A stretch of DNA of 64,000 bases from Scylla paramamosain (taxonomy: Eukaryota > Arthropoda > Malacostraca > Decapoda > Portunidae): NCBI RefSeq assembly GCF_035594125.1, contig NC_087185.1, forward strand, positions 9,410,001-9,474,000. Direction: 5' to 3'. The stretch's first letter is position 1. Each line of letters starts with the position of its first letter. The position numbers and the translations under genes are program-made. This document shows, piece after piece, positions 42,779-55,689 of the stretch. A model generated the notes under the pieces. That model did no database searches, was not told the origin of the DNA, and worked only from the letters and a program-made list of their open reading frames with translations.

Positions 42779-45375
42779 TGGAAGCGTTTCTTTTGAATGT
42801 TTTTTGAGCGTGGTGGGCACGAAAACGCTAAAAAGCATGCAAAATACTCTATATATGGAAAGTAAAAGACATTACGAGAATAGTGTACGATGAGAGTTTT
42901 GAGCTTCTCAGGTACTAAATACTAAAACGCATAAATAGTATATCTATATTGAGAAAAAGAACATTTCCTAAAACGTGTATTTTGAATGTTTTTCACATTA
43001 TTAGGTATCAAAGCGCCAAAATCACTCTAATGTTCACTATATGGGGAAACGAAACGACATTTCCAGAAACATGTCTTTTCAGTGTTTTTAAGCGAAGTAG
43101 GCACGAAAACGCCATAAAGCATGGATATCACCATAGACGAGTCTTTTCATTGTTATTAAAGTTATAATAAACCAAAATGCTAAAACGCAAGAAACATTCT
43201 TTAGGGACGAAGATAATAACATTACATTTTGATCTTTTTTGTGCTTGTTACGTAGAAAAAGTACAAAATGCATGTAATGTACCCTATATAGGGAAATGAA
43301 AGGACATTAGCAGAGAATGAGTGTTTTTAAGGTTTTTAGGTACCAAAGCACTAGATTTCATAAATAGCACTCTGTATGAAGTAACAGAATAACATTACTA
43401 AAAAACGTTAATTTTCTGCGTATTTCACATGTTTACCTATCAAAACGCCAAAATGCATGCAAAGCACCTTATATGGCGAAGAGAAACGACATTTCCGGAA
43501 ACGTGTCTTTTGAGTGTTTATAAACGTGTTATAAAAAAATGTTCTTTGAGGGTTTATGACCTACTTCCGTACTAAAACACTACATGCTTGCAAAACACCC
43601 TTTATGGAGAACGAGAATAACGTTACCAAAAACAAGTATTATGAGTGCTTTCAGTTTCTTTCGTAAAAAAAACGCAAAAAAGCATGAAAAGTACTCAATA
43701 TGGGAAATCGAAAAGACATTACGAGAATTGTGGATTTCAAGTGTGTTTGAGCTTCTTAGGTACATAAACTCTAAAAGGTATGAATAGAATTATATATGTA
43801 GAAAAAGAACATTACCAAAAATGTGTACTTCGAGTATTTTCACAATGTTAGGTACCAAAACGCCATAAAGTATATGGAGAAACGAACCTACATTAACAGG
43901 TAAGTGTTTTTCATTTTTTTTATTATTATTATTTTTTTTTTAGGCCCCAAAACGCTAAAATACATAGAAAACACCTTATATTGGGACACAAAAGAACATT
44001 ACAAGAAACGTGTATTATAAGTATTCCTGACCTTAAGAACGTATCTTATGAGTGTTTTTGTACATGTTAGACTGTAAAACGCTATAAGGCATGGAAAGCA
44101 CACGATATGGGAAAAGAAAACATCATTACCAAAAATGTTCCTTTTTCAGTGTTTTGAGGTATTTACCTATGAAAAAGCTTAAAGCATGGAAAATCTCCCT
44201 AATTGAGACACAGAGTAACATTAATAAAATCAAGTATTTTGAGTGTTTTTTTTACGTACATAAACGCCAAAATGTATGCATAGTAAGTATCCTATATAGG
44301 TGAACAAAAGGACATTACGAGAAACGTGTATTAGGATTGTTTTGAGCTTGTTCGATACCAAAACGCGAAAACGCGTTGAATAGCACTCTTGTATGGACAA
44401 AGAGAACAACATTACCAAAAACTTGTTTTTCGAGTGTTTTTTTATATTGTTAGGTACCAAAACGGCAAAATGCATGCGAATCACTCTCTATAGGGAAACG
44501 AATCGAAATTACCAAGAACGTGTCTTTTTAGGGTTTTTGAGTGTTTTAGTTACCAAAACGCTAAAATGCATGGAAAGCCCCTATTTTCAATACAAAAACA
44601 TTTCCAAAAAGTTGTTTTTTGTGTGTTTTCGAGCTTCCTACGTACCTAAACGCTAAAATTCATGAAAAACACCGATTATGGAGAAAGAGAATAATATTAC
44701 CAAAACTATGTATTATGAGTGTTTTTCAGCTTGTCATGTACAGAAACGGAGAAATCCATGAAATGTACCCTATATGGTGAAACATAACGAGATTACCAGA
44801 AACGTGTATTATTAATGTTATTGACCTTAACAAAATGGTCAATAGCACTCTATATGTAGAAAAGAACAACACTATAAAAAACATGTTATGAGTGTTATTT
44901 ATATTGTTATGTACGAAAACGCGTGAATTCATGCAAAATATCCTATATTTTATAACGGAAAGACATTACGAGAAAAGTGTGTTATAAGTGTTTTTCAGCT
45001 TCTTAGTGTCCAAAACTCGAAAACAACCTAATAGCATTATATATAGAGAAACAATAACATTACGAAAAACGTTTATTTTTATTTATTTATTAATTTATTT
45101 ATTTTTTTGGCTGTTTGTACCAAACAGCCAAAATTTATGCAATTCACTATATATATATGGGGAAAAGAAATAACATTACCATATAAATGTTTTTGGAATG
45201 TTTTGAGCGTGTTATACACCAAAATGCTAAAAGGCATGGAAATATCCTTTTATAGGAATACCAAAGAAGATTATGAAAACGTGTCTTTTGAGTGTTTTGA
45301 GCCTCTTACGTACTAAAATTATAAAACCCTGGCAAAACATCCTTAATGGAGAAAGAATATATTATTCTTACCCCT
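42779..45375 (+). repeat. Satellite, plus orientation, in right arm
   Basis: Mirror of 15,048-17,645, including the 13-bp-arm hairpin at 45,105-45,133. It ends at a small aagaat / attctt inverted repeat and the Jockey patch. No gene was seen. Confidence 0.9.
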
Positions 45376-45451
45376 ACCTTGGACGATTCTGGGCTTGTTC
45401 CTCCCTCTCCTCCACCCTCTGACTGAATTTTAATGCCACGTATTAAAAAAT
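45376..45451 (+). mobile_element. Jockey-derived patch (right arm)
   Basis: Mirror of 14,972-15,047. Bases 45,376-45,424 match the Jockey sequence around 39,808-39,856. Confidence 0.85.
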
Positions 45452-45680
45452 AGAACAAACCAAAAAATAAATAAATAAAAGAAAATAAATAAATACTAAC
45501 GAAAAAGAACAACAAACAAAAATAAATAACAAAAAAAGAAAAATACGATAAACAAAAAATAAATAAAGAAAGAAAAAAAGAAAATAACAAAAATTACAAA
45601 TAATGAAATAAAAAAATAATAATAATAACCTTATTTTCCGTGATGATATGAATGTGTGTATGTATGTATGTATGTATGTA

Positions 45681-45728
<48 letters not shown>

Positions 45729-45817
45729 CTGTTACACTTACACAATCAATACACCTCCCTTTGTGTATGTATTTCTGTCCTTCACTTCCGTGTATACCTG
45801 CATGACTGTACTACGTG

Positions 45818-45849
<32 letters not shown>

Positions 45850-46428
45850 TGTGTGTGTGTGTGTGTGTGTGTACCTGTGGCTGGCTGGGGCGAAAGTGAG
45901 CTCTGGCCCTCCTCCTCCTCTTCTTTATATAGGAGGAGGAGGACGAGGAGGAAGAGGAGTAGGAAAATGATAAAATAAGTAAAGAAGAACAAGAGGAAAA
46001 CAATAAAGAGAAGAAGATAAAAGCAAATAAAATCCTCAATTATGTTTATCTATCTATATATCTATCTATCTATCAATTCATCTATCTATCTATATATCTA
46101 TCTATCCATCAGTCAGTCAGTCAGTCTTTCTATCTATCTGTCTATCTATCTATCTATCCAGCTATCCTGTCTACCTACCCTATGCCAGACACTGCTAATT
46201 AATACATAGGTAAACCTAGACACACCTAGGGAGCGTTACCTATATTTAAACCTACTCTCATTTCCTACTCTTCGCTCTATGCACTTGGCAAGGTTGTTTT
46301 CTTAGTTTTTTTCTAGGCTTATTTTTGTTTTTGTTTTTGTTTTTGTTTCTCTCTTCAGTTTTATCTATGGCAAGGTTCGTATGTTTGAGGAGTCGGAGAC
46401 GGGCGATGTGGCAATAAGTACACCTGTT
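45452..46428. repeat. Microsatellite-rich DNA leading out of the palindrome
   Basis: To 46,265 this mirrors 14,158-14,971 (AC, ATGT, GCGT and TATC runs). After the palindrome edge it continues with unrelated sequence to 46,428, including four GTTTTT-like units at about 46,324-46,349. No gene was seen. Confidence 0.88.
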
Positions 46429-47478
<1,050 letters not shown>

Positions 47479-47690
47479 GTATGTGATTGTTTTTACAGTT
47501 CACGTAAGTATTTTTTTTTTTTTTAGTCTTTCGTATTATTGTTTGATTTGATTGACATTGTTTTTTTGGTTGTGTTCGTTTAGTGCTTTTAATTTTGTTA
47601 TCTTGCTGTGATTATACTTTCCCTTATCTTTTATTCTCTTCACTATCTTTTCATCCTCTTTCTTAATTTTATCACACTTTGCCATTTCAG
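47479..47690 (+). other. Candidate 212-bp intron
   Basis: The donor is gtatgt at 47,479-47,484. The acceptor is tttgccatttcag ending at 47,690, preceded by T-rich sequence and a branch-point-like ttcttaatttt near 47,661. Length and T-rich composition suit a short invertebrate intron. This is inference from signals alone. Confidence 0.35.
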
Positions 47691-47731
47691 TTGTCTTTTC
47701 GATCATTAAAATAAAACAATTAAGATTAAAA

Positions 47732-47953
47732 ATGGTACTTTACGGAGAACGATTTGACTACAGCAAGACCCAGCAGCTCACCGAGGTGCAGAAGCGGGTG
47801 GCCCGGTGCAGAGCCGAGGCCGCCCGGAAGGGCCGGGAGCAGGCCCGCCTCTGGCGCGCCAAACAGAGCAAAGCACCACAGAGGCAGGGCGACGCTCCCG
47901 TGTTGGAGCACCCTGCCTGCCAAGCCACCAACTTGATGGCGACTAAACATTGA
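47732..47953 (+). CDS. Unrecognised 73-codon ORF with coding-like composition
   Basis: The frame starts at ATG 47,732, 41 bp after a good splice acceptor, and ends at TGA 47,951-47,953. Codon third positions are strongly G/C (ctc acc gag gtg cag aag cgg gtg gcc), unlike the AT-rich DNA around it, which is the best argument that it is or was coding. The predicted protein is basic and helical in the middle, with Arg/Ala/Glu/Lys-rich residues about 18-47. It has no signal peptide, no membrane segment and no domain I recognise. The last codons, ATKH, run into the start of the minisatellite, so the original C terminus may have been lost or replaced. It could be the last exon of a small gene, a truncated exon, or a retained fragment. 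Confidence 0.4.
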   Translation: MVLYGERFDYSKTQQLTEVQKRVARCRAEAARKGREQARLWRAKQSKAPQRQGDAPVLEHPACQATNLMATKH

Positions 47954-50900
47954 TGATGACTTAACGGAGGCCAAATCTCCCCTGGCCAAACCTGATATTG
48001 ACTAAACTGAGGCCAAATCTCCCCTGGCCAAACCTGATGATGACTTGACAGAGGCCAAATCTCACCTCGCCACACCTGATATTGACTAAACTTAGGCCAA
48101 ATCTCCCCTGGCCAAACCTGATGATGACTTAACGGAGGCCAAATATCCCCTGGCCAAACCTGATGATAACTAAAAGGCCAAATCTACCCTGGCCATACCT
48201 GATGATGACAAAAAGGCCAAATCTCACCTGGCCAAACCTGATATTGATTAAACTTGGGTCAAATCTCCCGCGGCCAAAAACTGATATTGACTAAACTTAG
48301 GCCAGATCTCCCCTGGCCAAAACCTGATATTGACTAAACGGAGGCCAAATTTCCCCTGGCCAAACCTGATGATGACTTAACGGAGGCCAAATCTCCCCTG
48401 GCCAAAACCTGATATTAACTAAACTTGGGCCAGATCTCCCCTGGCCAAAACCTGATATTGACTAAACGGAGGGCAAATCTCCCCTGGCCAAACCTGATGA
48501 TGACTTAACGGAGCCCAGATCTCCCCTGGCCAAACCTGAAGATGACTAAAAGGCCAAATTTCCCCTGGCCAAACCTGATAGTGACTAAATGAAGACCAAA
48601 TCTCCCCTGGTTACACCTGATATTGCCTAAACGGACGCCAAATCTCCCCTGGGAAAACCTGATGATGACTTAACGGAGGCCAGATCTCCCCTGGACAAAC
48701 CTGATGATTAAAAGGCCAAATCTCCTCTGGCCATACCTGATGATGACAAAAAGGCCAGATCTCCCATGGCCAAACCTGATATTGACTAAATTTAGGCCAA
48801 ATCTCCCCTGGCCAAACCTGATATTGACTAAACTTAGGCCAAATCTCCCCAGGCCACATCTGAAGATAACTTAACGGAGGCCAAATCTCCCCTGGCCAAA
48901 CCTGATATTGACTAAACTTAGGCCAAATCTCTTCTGGCCAAACCTGATGATGACTTAACGGAGGCCAAATCTCCCCTGGCCAAACCTGATGATGACTAAA
49001 AGGTCAAATCTCCCCTGGCCAAACCTGATACTGACTAAACTTAAGCCAGATCTCCCCTGGCCAAAACCTGATATTGACTAAACGGAGGCCAAATCTCCCT
49101 TGGCCAAATCTGATGATGACTTAACGGAGGCCAAATCTCCCCTGGCCAAACCTTATATTGACTAAACTTAAGCCAGATCTCTCCTGGCCAAAACCTGATA
49201 TTGACTAAACGGAGGCCAAATCTCCCCTGGCCAAACCTGATGATGACTTAACGGAGGCCAAATCTCCCCTGGCCAAACCTGATATTGACTAAACGGAGGC
49301 CAAATCTCCCCTGGCCAAACCTGATGATGACAAAGAGGCCAAATCTCCCCTGCCCAAACCTGATATTGACTAAATTTAGGCCAAATCTCCCCTGGCCAAA
49401 CCTGATATTGACTAAACTTAGGCCAAATCTCCCCAGGCCACATCTGAAGATGACTTAACGGAGGCCAAATCTCCCCTGGCCAAACCTTATATTGACTAAA
49501 ACTTAGGCCAAATCTCCTCTGACCAAACCTGATGATGACTTAACGGAGGCCAAATCTCCCCTGGCCAAACCTGATGATGACTAAAAGGCCAAATCTCCCC
49601 TGGCCAAACCTGATATTGACTAAACTTGGGCAAAATCTCCCCTGGCCAAAACCTGATATTGACTAAACTTAAGCCAGATCTCCCCTGGCCAAAACCTAGC
49701 CAAATCTCCCATAGCCAAACCTGATGATGACTTGACAGAGTCCAAATCTCACCTGGCCACACCTGATATTGACTAAACTTAGGCCATATCTCCCCTGGCC
49801 AAACCTGATGATGACTTAACGGAGCCCAAATCTCCCCTGGCCAAACCTGATGATAACTAAAAGGCCAAATCTCCCCTGGCCATACCTGATGATGACAAAA
49901 AGGCCAAATCTCCCCTGGCCAAACCTGATATTGACTAAACTTGTGCCAAATCTCCCCTGGCCAAAACCTGATATTGACTAAGCTTAGGCTAGATCTCCCC
50001 TGGCCAGAACCTGATATTGACTAAACGGAGGCCAAAATTCCCCTGGCAAAACTTGATGATGACTTAACGGAGACCAAATCTCCCCCGGCCAAAACCTGAT
50101 ATTGAGTATACGGAGGCCAAATCTCCCCTGGCCAAACCTGATGATGACTTAACGGACGCCAGATCTCCCCTGGCCAAACCTGATGATGACTAAAAGGCCA
50201 AATCTCCCCTGGCCAAACCTGATATTGACTAAATGAAGGCCAAATCTCCCCTGGCCACACCTGATATTGACTAAACGGAGGCCAAATCCCCTGGCAAAAC
50301 CTGATGATGACTTAACGGAGGCCAGATCTCCCCTGGCCAAACCTGATGATTAAAAGGCCAAATCTCCCCTGGCCATACCTGATGATGACAAAAAGGCCAG
50401 ATCTCCCCTGGCCAAACCTGATATTGACTAAACGGAAGCCAAATCTCACCTGGCCAAACCTGATGATGACTTAACGGAGGCCAAATCTCCCCTGGCCAAA
50501 CCTGATATTGACTAAACTTAGGCCAAATCTCCTCTGGCCAAACCTGATGATGACTTAACGGAGGCCAAATCTCCCCTGGCCAAACCTGATGATGACTAAA
50601 AGCCCAAATCTTCCCTGGCCAAACCTGATATTGACTAAACTTAAGCCAGATCTCCCCTGGCCAAAACCTGATATTGACTAAACGGAGGCCAAATCTCCCT
50701 TGGACAAATCTGATGATGACTTAACGGAGGCCAAATCTCCCCTGGCCAAACCTGATATTGACTAAACGGAGGCCAAATCTCCTCTGGCCAAAACCTGATA
50801 TTGACTAAACGGAGACCAAATCTCCCCTGGCCAAACCTGATGATGACTTAACGGAGGCCAAATCTCCCCTGGCCAAACCTGATGATGACAAAGAGGCCAA

Positions 50901-52006
50901 ATCTCCCCTGCCCAAACCTGATATTGTCTAAATTTAGGCCAAATCTCCCCTGGCCAAACCTGATATTGACTAAACTTATGCCAAATCTCCCCATGCCACA
51001 TCTGAAGATGACGTAACGGAGGCCAAATCTCCCCTGGCCAAACCTTATATTGACTAAACTTAGGCCAAATCTCCCCTGGCCAAAACCTGATATTGACTAA
51101 ACTTAAGCCAGATCTCCCCTGGCCAAAACCTGATATTGACTAAACTGAGGCCAAATCTCCCATGGCCAAACCTGATGATGACTTGACAGAGGCCAAATCT
51201 CACCTGGCCACACCTGATATTGACTAAACTTAGGCCAAATCTCCCCTGGCCAAACCTGATGATAACTAAAAGGCCAAATCTCCCCTGGCCATACCTGATG
51301 ATGACAAAAAGGCTTAATGTCCCCTGGCCAAACCTGATATTGACTAAACTTGGGCCAAATCTCCCCTGGACAAAACCTGATATTGACTAAACTTAGGCCA
51401 GATCTCCCCTGGCGAAAACCTGATATTTACTAAACGGAGGCCAAATCTCCCTTGGCCAAACCTGATGATGACAAAGAGGCCAAATCTCCCCTTCCCAAAC
51501 CTGATATTGACTAAATTTAGGCCAAATCTCCCCTGGCCAAACCTGATATTGACTAAACTTAGGCCAAATCTTCCCTGGCCAAATGTGAAGATGACTTAAC
51601 GGAGGCCAAATCTCCCCTGGCCAAACCTGATATTGACTAAATAAAGGCCAAATCTCCTCTGGCCACACCTGATATTGACTAAACGGAGGCCATATCTCCC
51701 CTGGCAAAACCTGATGATGACTTAACGGAGGCCAGATCTCCCCTGACCAAACCTGATGATTAAAAGGCCAAATCTCCCCTGGCCATACCTGATGATGACA
51801 AAAAGGCCAGATCTCCCCTGGTCAAACCTGATATTGACTAAACGGAGGCCAAATCTCCCCTGGCCAAACCTGATGATGACTTAACGGAGGCCAAATCTCC
51901 CCTAGCCAAACCAGATATTGACTAAACGGAGGCCAAATCTCCCCTGGCCAAAACCTGATATTAACTAAACTTAGGCCAAATCTCCTCTGGCCAAACCTGA
52001 TGATGA
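47940..52006. repeat. Minisatellite, 39-43-bp units, about 95-100 copies, with higher-order structure
   Basis: The unit is built from ggccaaatctcccctggcc, aaacctgat, and one of several endings: attgactaaactta, gatgacttaacgga, gatgactaaaa or gatgacaaaaa. GGCC occurs twice per unit. Rare variants recur in register: cttgacagag at 48,044, 49,731 and 51,182, and gatgattaaaa at about 48,702, 50,345 and 51,755. This gives a superstructure of about 1.4-1.7 kb. On the minus strand the 39- and 42-bp units keep one frame and give a 14-residue repeat around WPGEIWPPFSQYQV, but units of other length break it. Confidence 0.95.
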
Positions 52007-52551
52007 TGTTTAAGTCTGCCTTTTATTTATTTTTCCCTTGGTCAGTAACTCGTCCTCATTCTTTCTCCTTTTCTCGTTTTCTCTTTTCCTAAGTTCTTTT
52101 TTTTCTTGTATTCCTTCTCTCCTTTTCTCCTTTCGTTTACTGATTTCTTATTATTTTTCATTCGTTTTTTTTAATTTTCTAATGTATTTTCCTCTCTTCT
52201 TTCCTTCCGTCTCTCCTCATTTTTCTTCTTTCTTTTCCTCCGTTTTCTTTTTTAATTTTCCTTATTTCTTGTTCCATTTATTTCCTTACTTTCTAATTCT
52301 CCTTTTTCCTTTCTTTCGTTCCTTTATTCCCTTCTTTTTCCCAGTTCTGTCTTATTTCCTAATTTATCCGCCTACTTCTCTTCTCCCTTCCTTCTCTTCC
52401 TCCCTTTTGCTTTTTTTCCATTCCTCTCTTCATTTTCTTTCTTTTCTTTAGTTTACTCTCATACTCCATTTTCACCCTTCCTTCCATCTTCCTTTCTTCT
52501 TCATTTTGTTCTTATTTCCTTCTTCTTCTTGTTCTATATTCTTTTCCCCTG

Positions 52552-52642
<91 letters not shown>
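52007..52642 (+). repeat. Pyrimidine-rich direct repeat, copy 2, with (CT)n
   Basis: Second copy of 46,429-47,111. It begins tgtttaagtctgccttttat directly after the last minisatellite unit and ends in (CT)n at 52,556-52,642. The two copies bracket the small ORF and the minisatellite. By eye they are highly similar, with a roughly 22-bp gap in this copy. Confidence 0.9.
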
Positions 52643-52648
<6 letters not shown>

Positions 52649-53137
52649 ACTAACCCTTTTCATTCTTCCTTCCCTCCCTCCTTCCTTCCCTTGGGAATAC
52701 CTTGTAATTAATTAAAGAACACCTGCAGAGACCAAATATCAACAAAAGAAAGATGTAACTGTCCACTTTTTAAACATACATTTTCTTTGATGTAATTTTG
52801 AAATAAGAGAATGTTAAATGTGTATTTTATGACATACTTTGTTAATTTGATCAGTTCTTTTCTAGGAGTGTGCTATTATATAATGAAAGCCAGAGAAGGA
52901 GGTAGTAGACACCTGCCGAAACGATAATTACTCTCAGTGAGGTCTAAAGCACTGTTCAGGGGGTGCTGTGAACTTATCATTAAACCCAGCTGTGACCTCA
53001 CTGAACCTTTCCCTTTGTGTCTCATAACACAAGGGGGCAGTCACAGCCTGCCCTCTAAAGACAACTCTCTTCCTCCACACAAAACTACAAGCACCTAATA
53101 ACACACACACTCTTCATTCAAAAATTTTAAAATTATC
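52643..53137 (+). other. Non-satellite DNA, at least partly Jockey 5' leader
   Basis: No ORF of note. From about 52,940 the sequence leads without a break into the Jockey start at 53,138. It includes ctcataacacaagggggcag and cacctaataacacacacac, and I take it to be the element's 5' UTR. The exact 5' end of the element cannot be fixed from this single copy. Confidence 0.5.
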
Positions 53138-53717
53138 ATGGCGACTCCTACACCAGCCTCGGAGTCGCCATCTGGGGATGGGAACATAAATGTCCCCAGG
53201 TCGGACTGCCTTTCTGTCGACGACCCTAAATGTCTTGACACCCCCTTCAACTTTTTTCTTCATTAACTTCTGCAACATACGCCGTCTAAGATCTAATTTT
53301 CAAACTGTAGAACACCACCTCTCCTCTTCTAAACCTCATCTTCTTTTCCTCACTGAAACTCAGGTGTCTGAGGCAACTGACAGTAGCCCCTTTTCTGTTT
53401 CCTCCTACTTTCTCTATCCTCGTTTTCGATCCAAAGCTGGATGCTGCTTTTATGTGCGCAATGACTTAACCTGCTCTCGTGCCCACGCTCTTGAATCTTC
53501 CGAGTTTTCCACCATCTGGGAACGACTACAGAGTCACTCTCATACTAAATTTATCTGTGCTGTATACCTCTGACTATAAGAATTTTTTTTTACTACTTAA
53601 CTTCCAAAGTGGAGCACATTCTGATCCTCTTCCCTTTTGCAGAGATCTCCATTCTTGGAGACTTAAATGTTCACCACCAGCTTTGGCTTTCCTCTCCCTT
53701 CACTGACCATCCTGGTG
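53138..53717 (+). pseudogene. Jockey 5' fragment: N terminus and first part of endonuclease, 3'-truncated
   Basis: The ATG at 53,138 opens a 42-codon frame that ends at TAA 53,264-53,266. A T6 run at about 53,252, against five in the relative near 58,165, shifts the frame. The endonuclease start continues in the next frame with FCNIRRLRSNFQ, LLFLTETQV (the first catalytic Glu) and GCCFYVRNDL. A second break follows at TGA near 53,571, then the third frame carries the ILGDLNVHH region. The copy stops at 53,717 in the middle of the nuclease and joins satellite. Loss of the 3' end is not what target-primed reverse transcription produces. Confidence 0.88.
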
Positions 53718-55558
53718 GTAGAAAAATGCCCCTAAAAACATGGAAACTACCACTAATGAGGAAAAGACATTACTTGAATCGTGTATTATGAGTGTTTTTT
53801 TTTTGTGTGTGTTTTTTATAGGTAAAAAAAAACGGTAAAACATTTGGATATATATATGGAGAAAAGAACAACGTTACAAAAAACGTGCATTTGCAGGTTT
53901 TTTACAGTAAGGTACAGAAATGCCAAAATACATGCAATGCACCTTCTATAGGAAAAGAAAACGAGATTTTCGAAAACGTGTCTTGAGTGTTTATAAGCGT
54001 GCTAAGCACCAAAACATTAAAAAGTATTGGAAGAACGTTATATGGGAATAGAAAATAGCATTACCAAAAACGTGTCTTTAGAGTGTTTTTTTTTTTTCAG
54101 CTCCTTATGTACAAAACTCTAAAACGCCTGAAAACACCCATTATGAATAAAAATAACAACCAAAAAGAAGTATTTTTCACTCTTTTTGGGGTTGTTACGT
54201 AAAAAAAAACGTCAATATGCATGAGTGTCCTATATGAGAGAAGGAAACCTCATTACGAGACACTTATATTATAAATGTTTAGCAACTTTATGGGTATCTA
54301 AATGCTAAAACGCATGAACAGCTCTCTGTATTAAGAAACAGAACCACATAACAAAAAATGTATATTTTGAGTGTATTTCACATTAGTAGGTACCAAAACG
54401 CTCCGCTCCCCCAACAAAAAAAAAAAAAAAAAATCCATGCAAAAGTCCTTATGTGGTAAAAAAAAAAAAACGAAATATCCAGAAAGGAGTCTTTTGAGTG
54501 CTTATGAGCGTGTTAGGATAAAACCATGGAAAAAAAAAAAACTATAAAGGAAAACAAAACAATAATATCGAAAACGTGTCTCTTCCGTGACTTGGATCTA
54601 CTTACGTACTAAAATGCTGAAACCCATGCAAAAAAAAAAAAAAAAAAAAAAAATGAAAACATAATACCGTTACCAAAAACGTGTATTTAAAGAGTTAGAA
54701 AAAAGAATTGCATGCAAAGTACTCTATATGTGGGGAAACTAAAAGGCATTACGAGACTAGTGTATTATGGGAGTTTTGAGCTTCTTAGGTACGAAATGCT
54801 AAAAAATTCTATATCAAGAAACAGAGCAACATTACCAAAATCGTGGTTTTTGTTTTCACATTATTAGGTACCAAAAGTGCCAAAATCCATGTACAACTTA
54901 CTATATGGGAAAACGAAACGACATTACCAGAAACATGTCTTTTGGATGTTTTTGAGCGAATTATTAACTAAAACGCCAAAAGGCATGGAAATCACCTTAT
55001 ATGGGTCTTTTCAGTGTTATTGAACTTATAAAATAAATCAAAACGCTAAAACGCATGCAAACACTCTTTATTAAAAAAGATAATTACATTACGAAAAACA
55101 AGTGTTTTAATGTTTGTTTGTGCTTGTTGCGTAGAAAAACGCAAAAATGCAGGTAAGGCAACTTATATGGGGAAATGAAAGGACATTACTTAGTTACCAA
55201 AACACTAAAACGCATGAATAGCACTTTATATAAAGAAACAGAATAACATTACTAAAAATCTCTATTTTCAGCGTATTTCACATGTTTAGGTATCAAAACG
55301 CCAAAATGAATGTAAACCACCTTATTTGGCAAAGATAAATTATAACGCATATACCAAAACTCTAAAAGGTATGAATAACATTCTATATGTTGAAAAAAAA
55401 CATTAACCCAAAAATGTGTATTTCGAGTATTTTTCATAATGTTAGGTACCAAACGCCAAAAAACCATATGGAGAAACGAAATTACATTACAAGAAACGTG
55501 TCTTTTCAGTTTTTTTTTTGTTAGGACACAAAACGCTAAAATACATAAAAAGCATCCT
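53718..55558 (+). repeat. Satellite, plus orientation, paralogue of right-arm centre
   Basis: From 53,858 to about 55,558 it matches 30,383 to about 31,970 with a few percent difference and some indels, for example about 170 bp near 54,960-55,110 that is missing from the arms. Bases 53,718-53,857 match 63,296-63,430. At about 53,850 it has only a short TA run where the palindrome has its long TA tract. Confidence 0.88.
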
Positions 55559-55689
55559 AGCATCCTATATTGGAAAAGAAAAGACTTGAAAAAACTGTGT
55601 TTCTTGAGTATTTATGTGCGCGTTAGGCACCAAAACGCTAAAAAAAAAAAATATATATATATATATCAAAACCACTCTATATATCAAAA
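55559..55689 (+). repeat. Satellite segment paralogous to 9,880-10,000
   Basis: The run gtgtttcttgagtatttatg, then gcgcgttaggcacc and a TA run, matches about 9,925-9,990. It is joined to the previous segment at a duplicated agcatcct and carries a tandem 18-bp duplication (atatatcaaaaccactct at 55,661-55,678 and 55,679-55,696) just before the Jockey fragment. Confidence 0.85.

Noticed and set aside
47940..52006. CRISPR-like regular array
   Set aside because: Units are contiguous tandem copies with no unique spacers, in eukaryotic DNA. It is a minisatellite.
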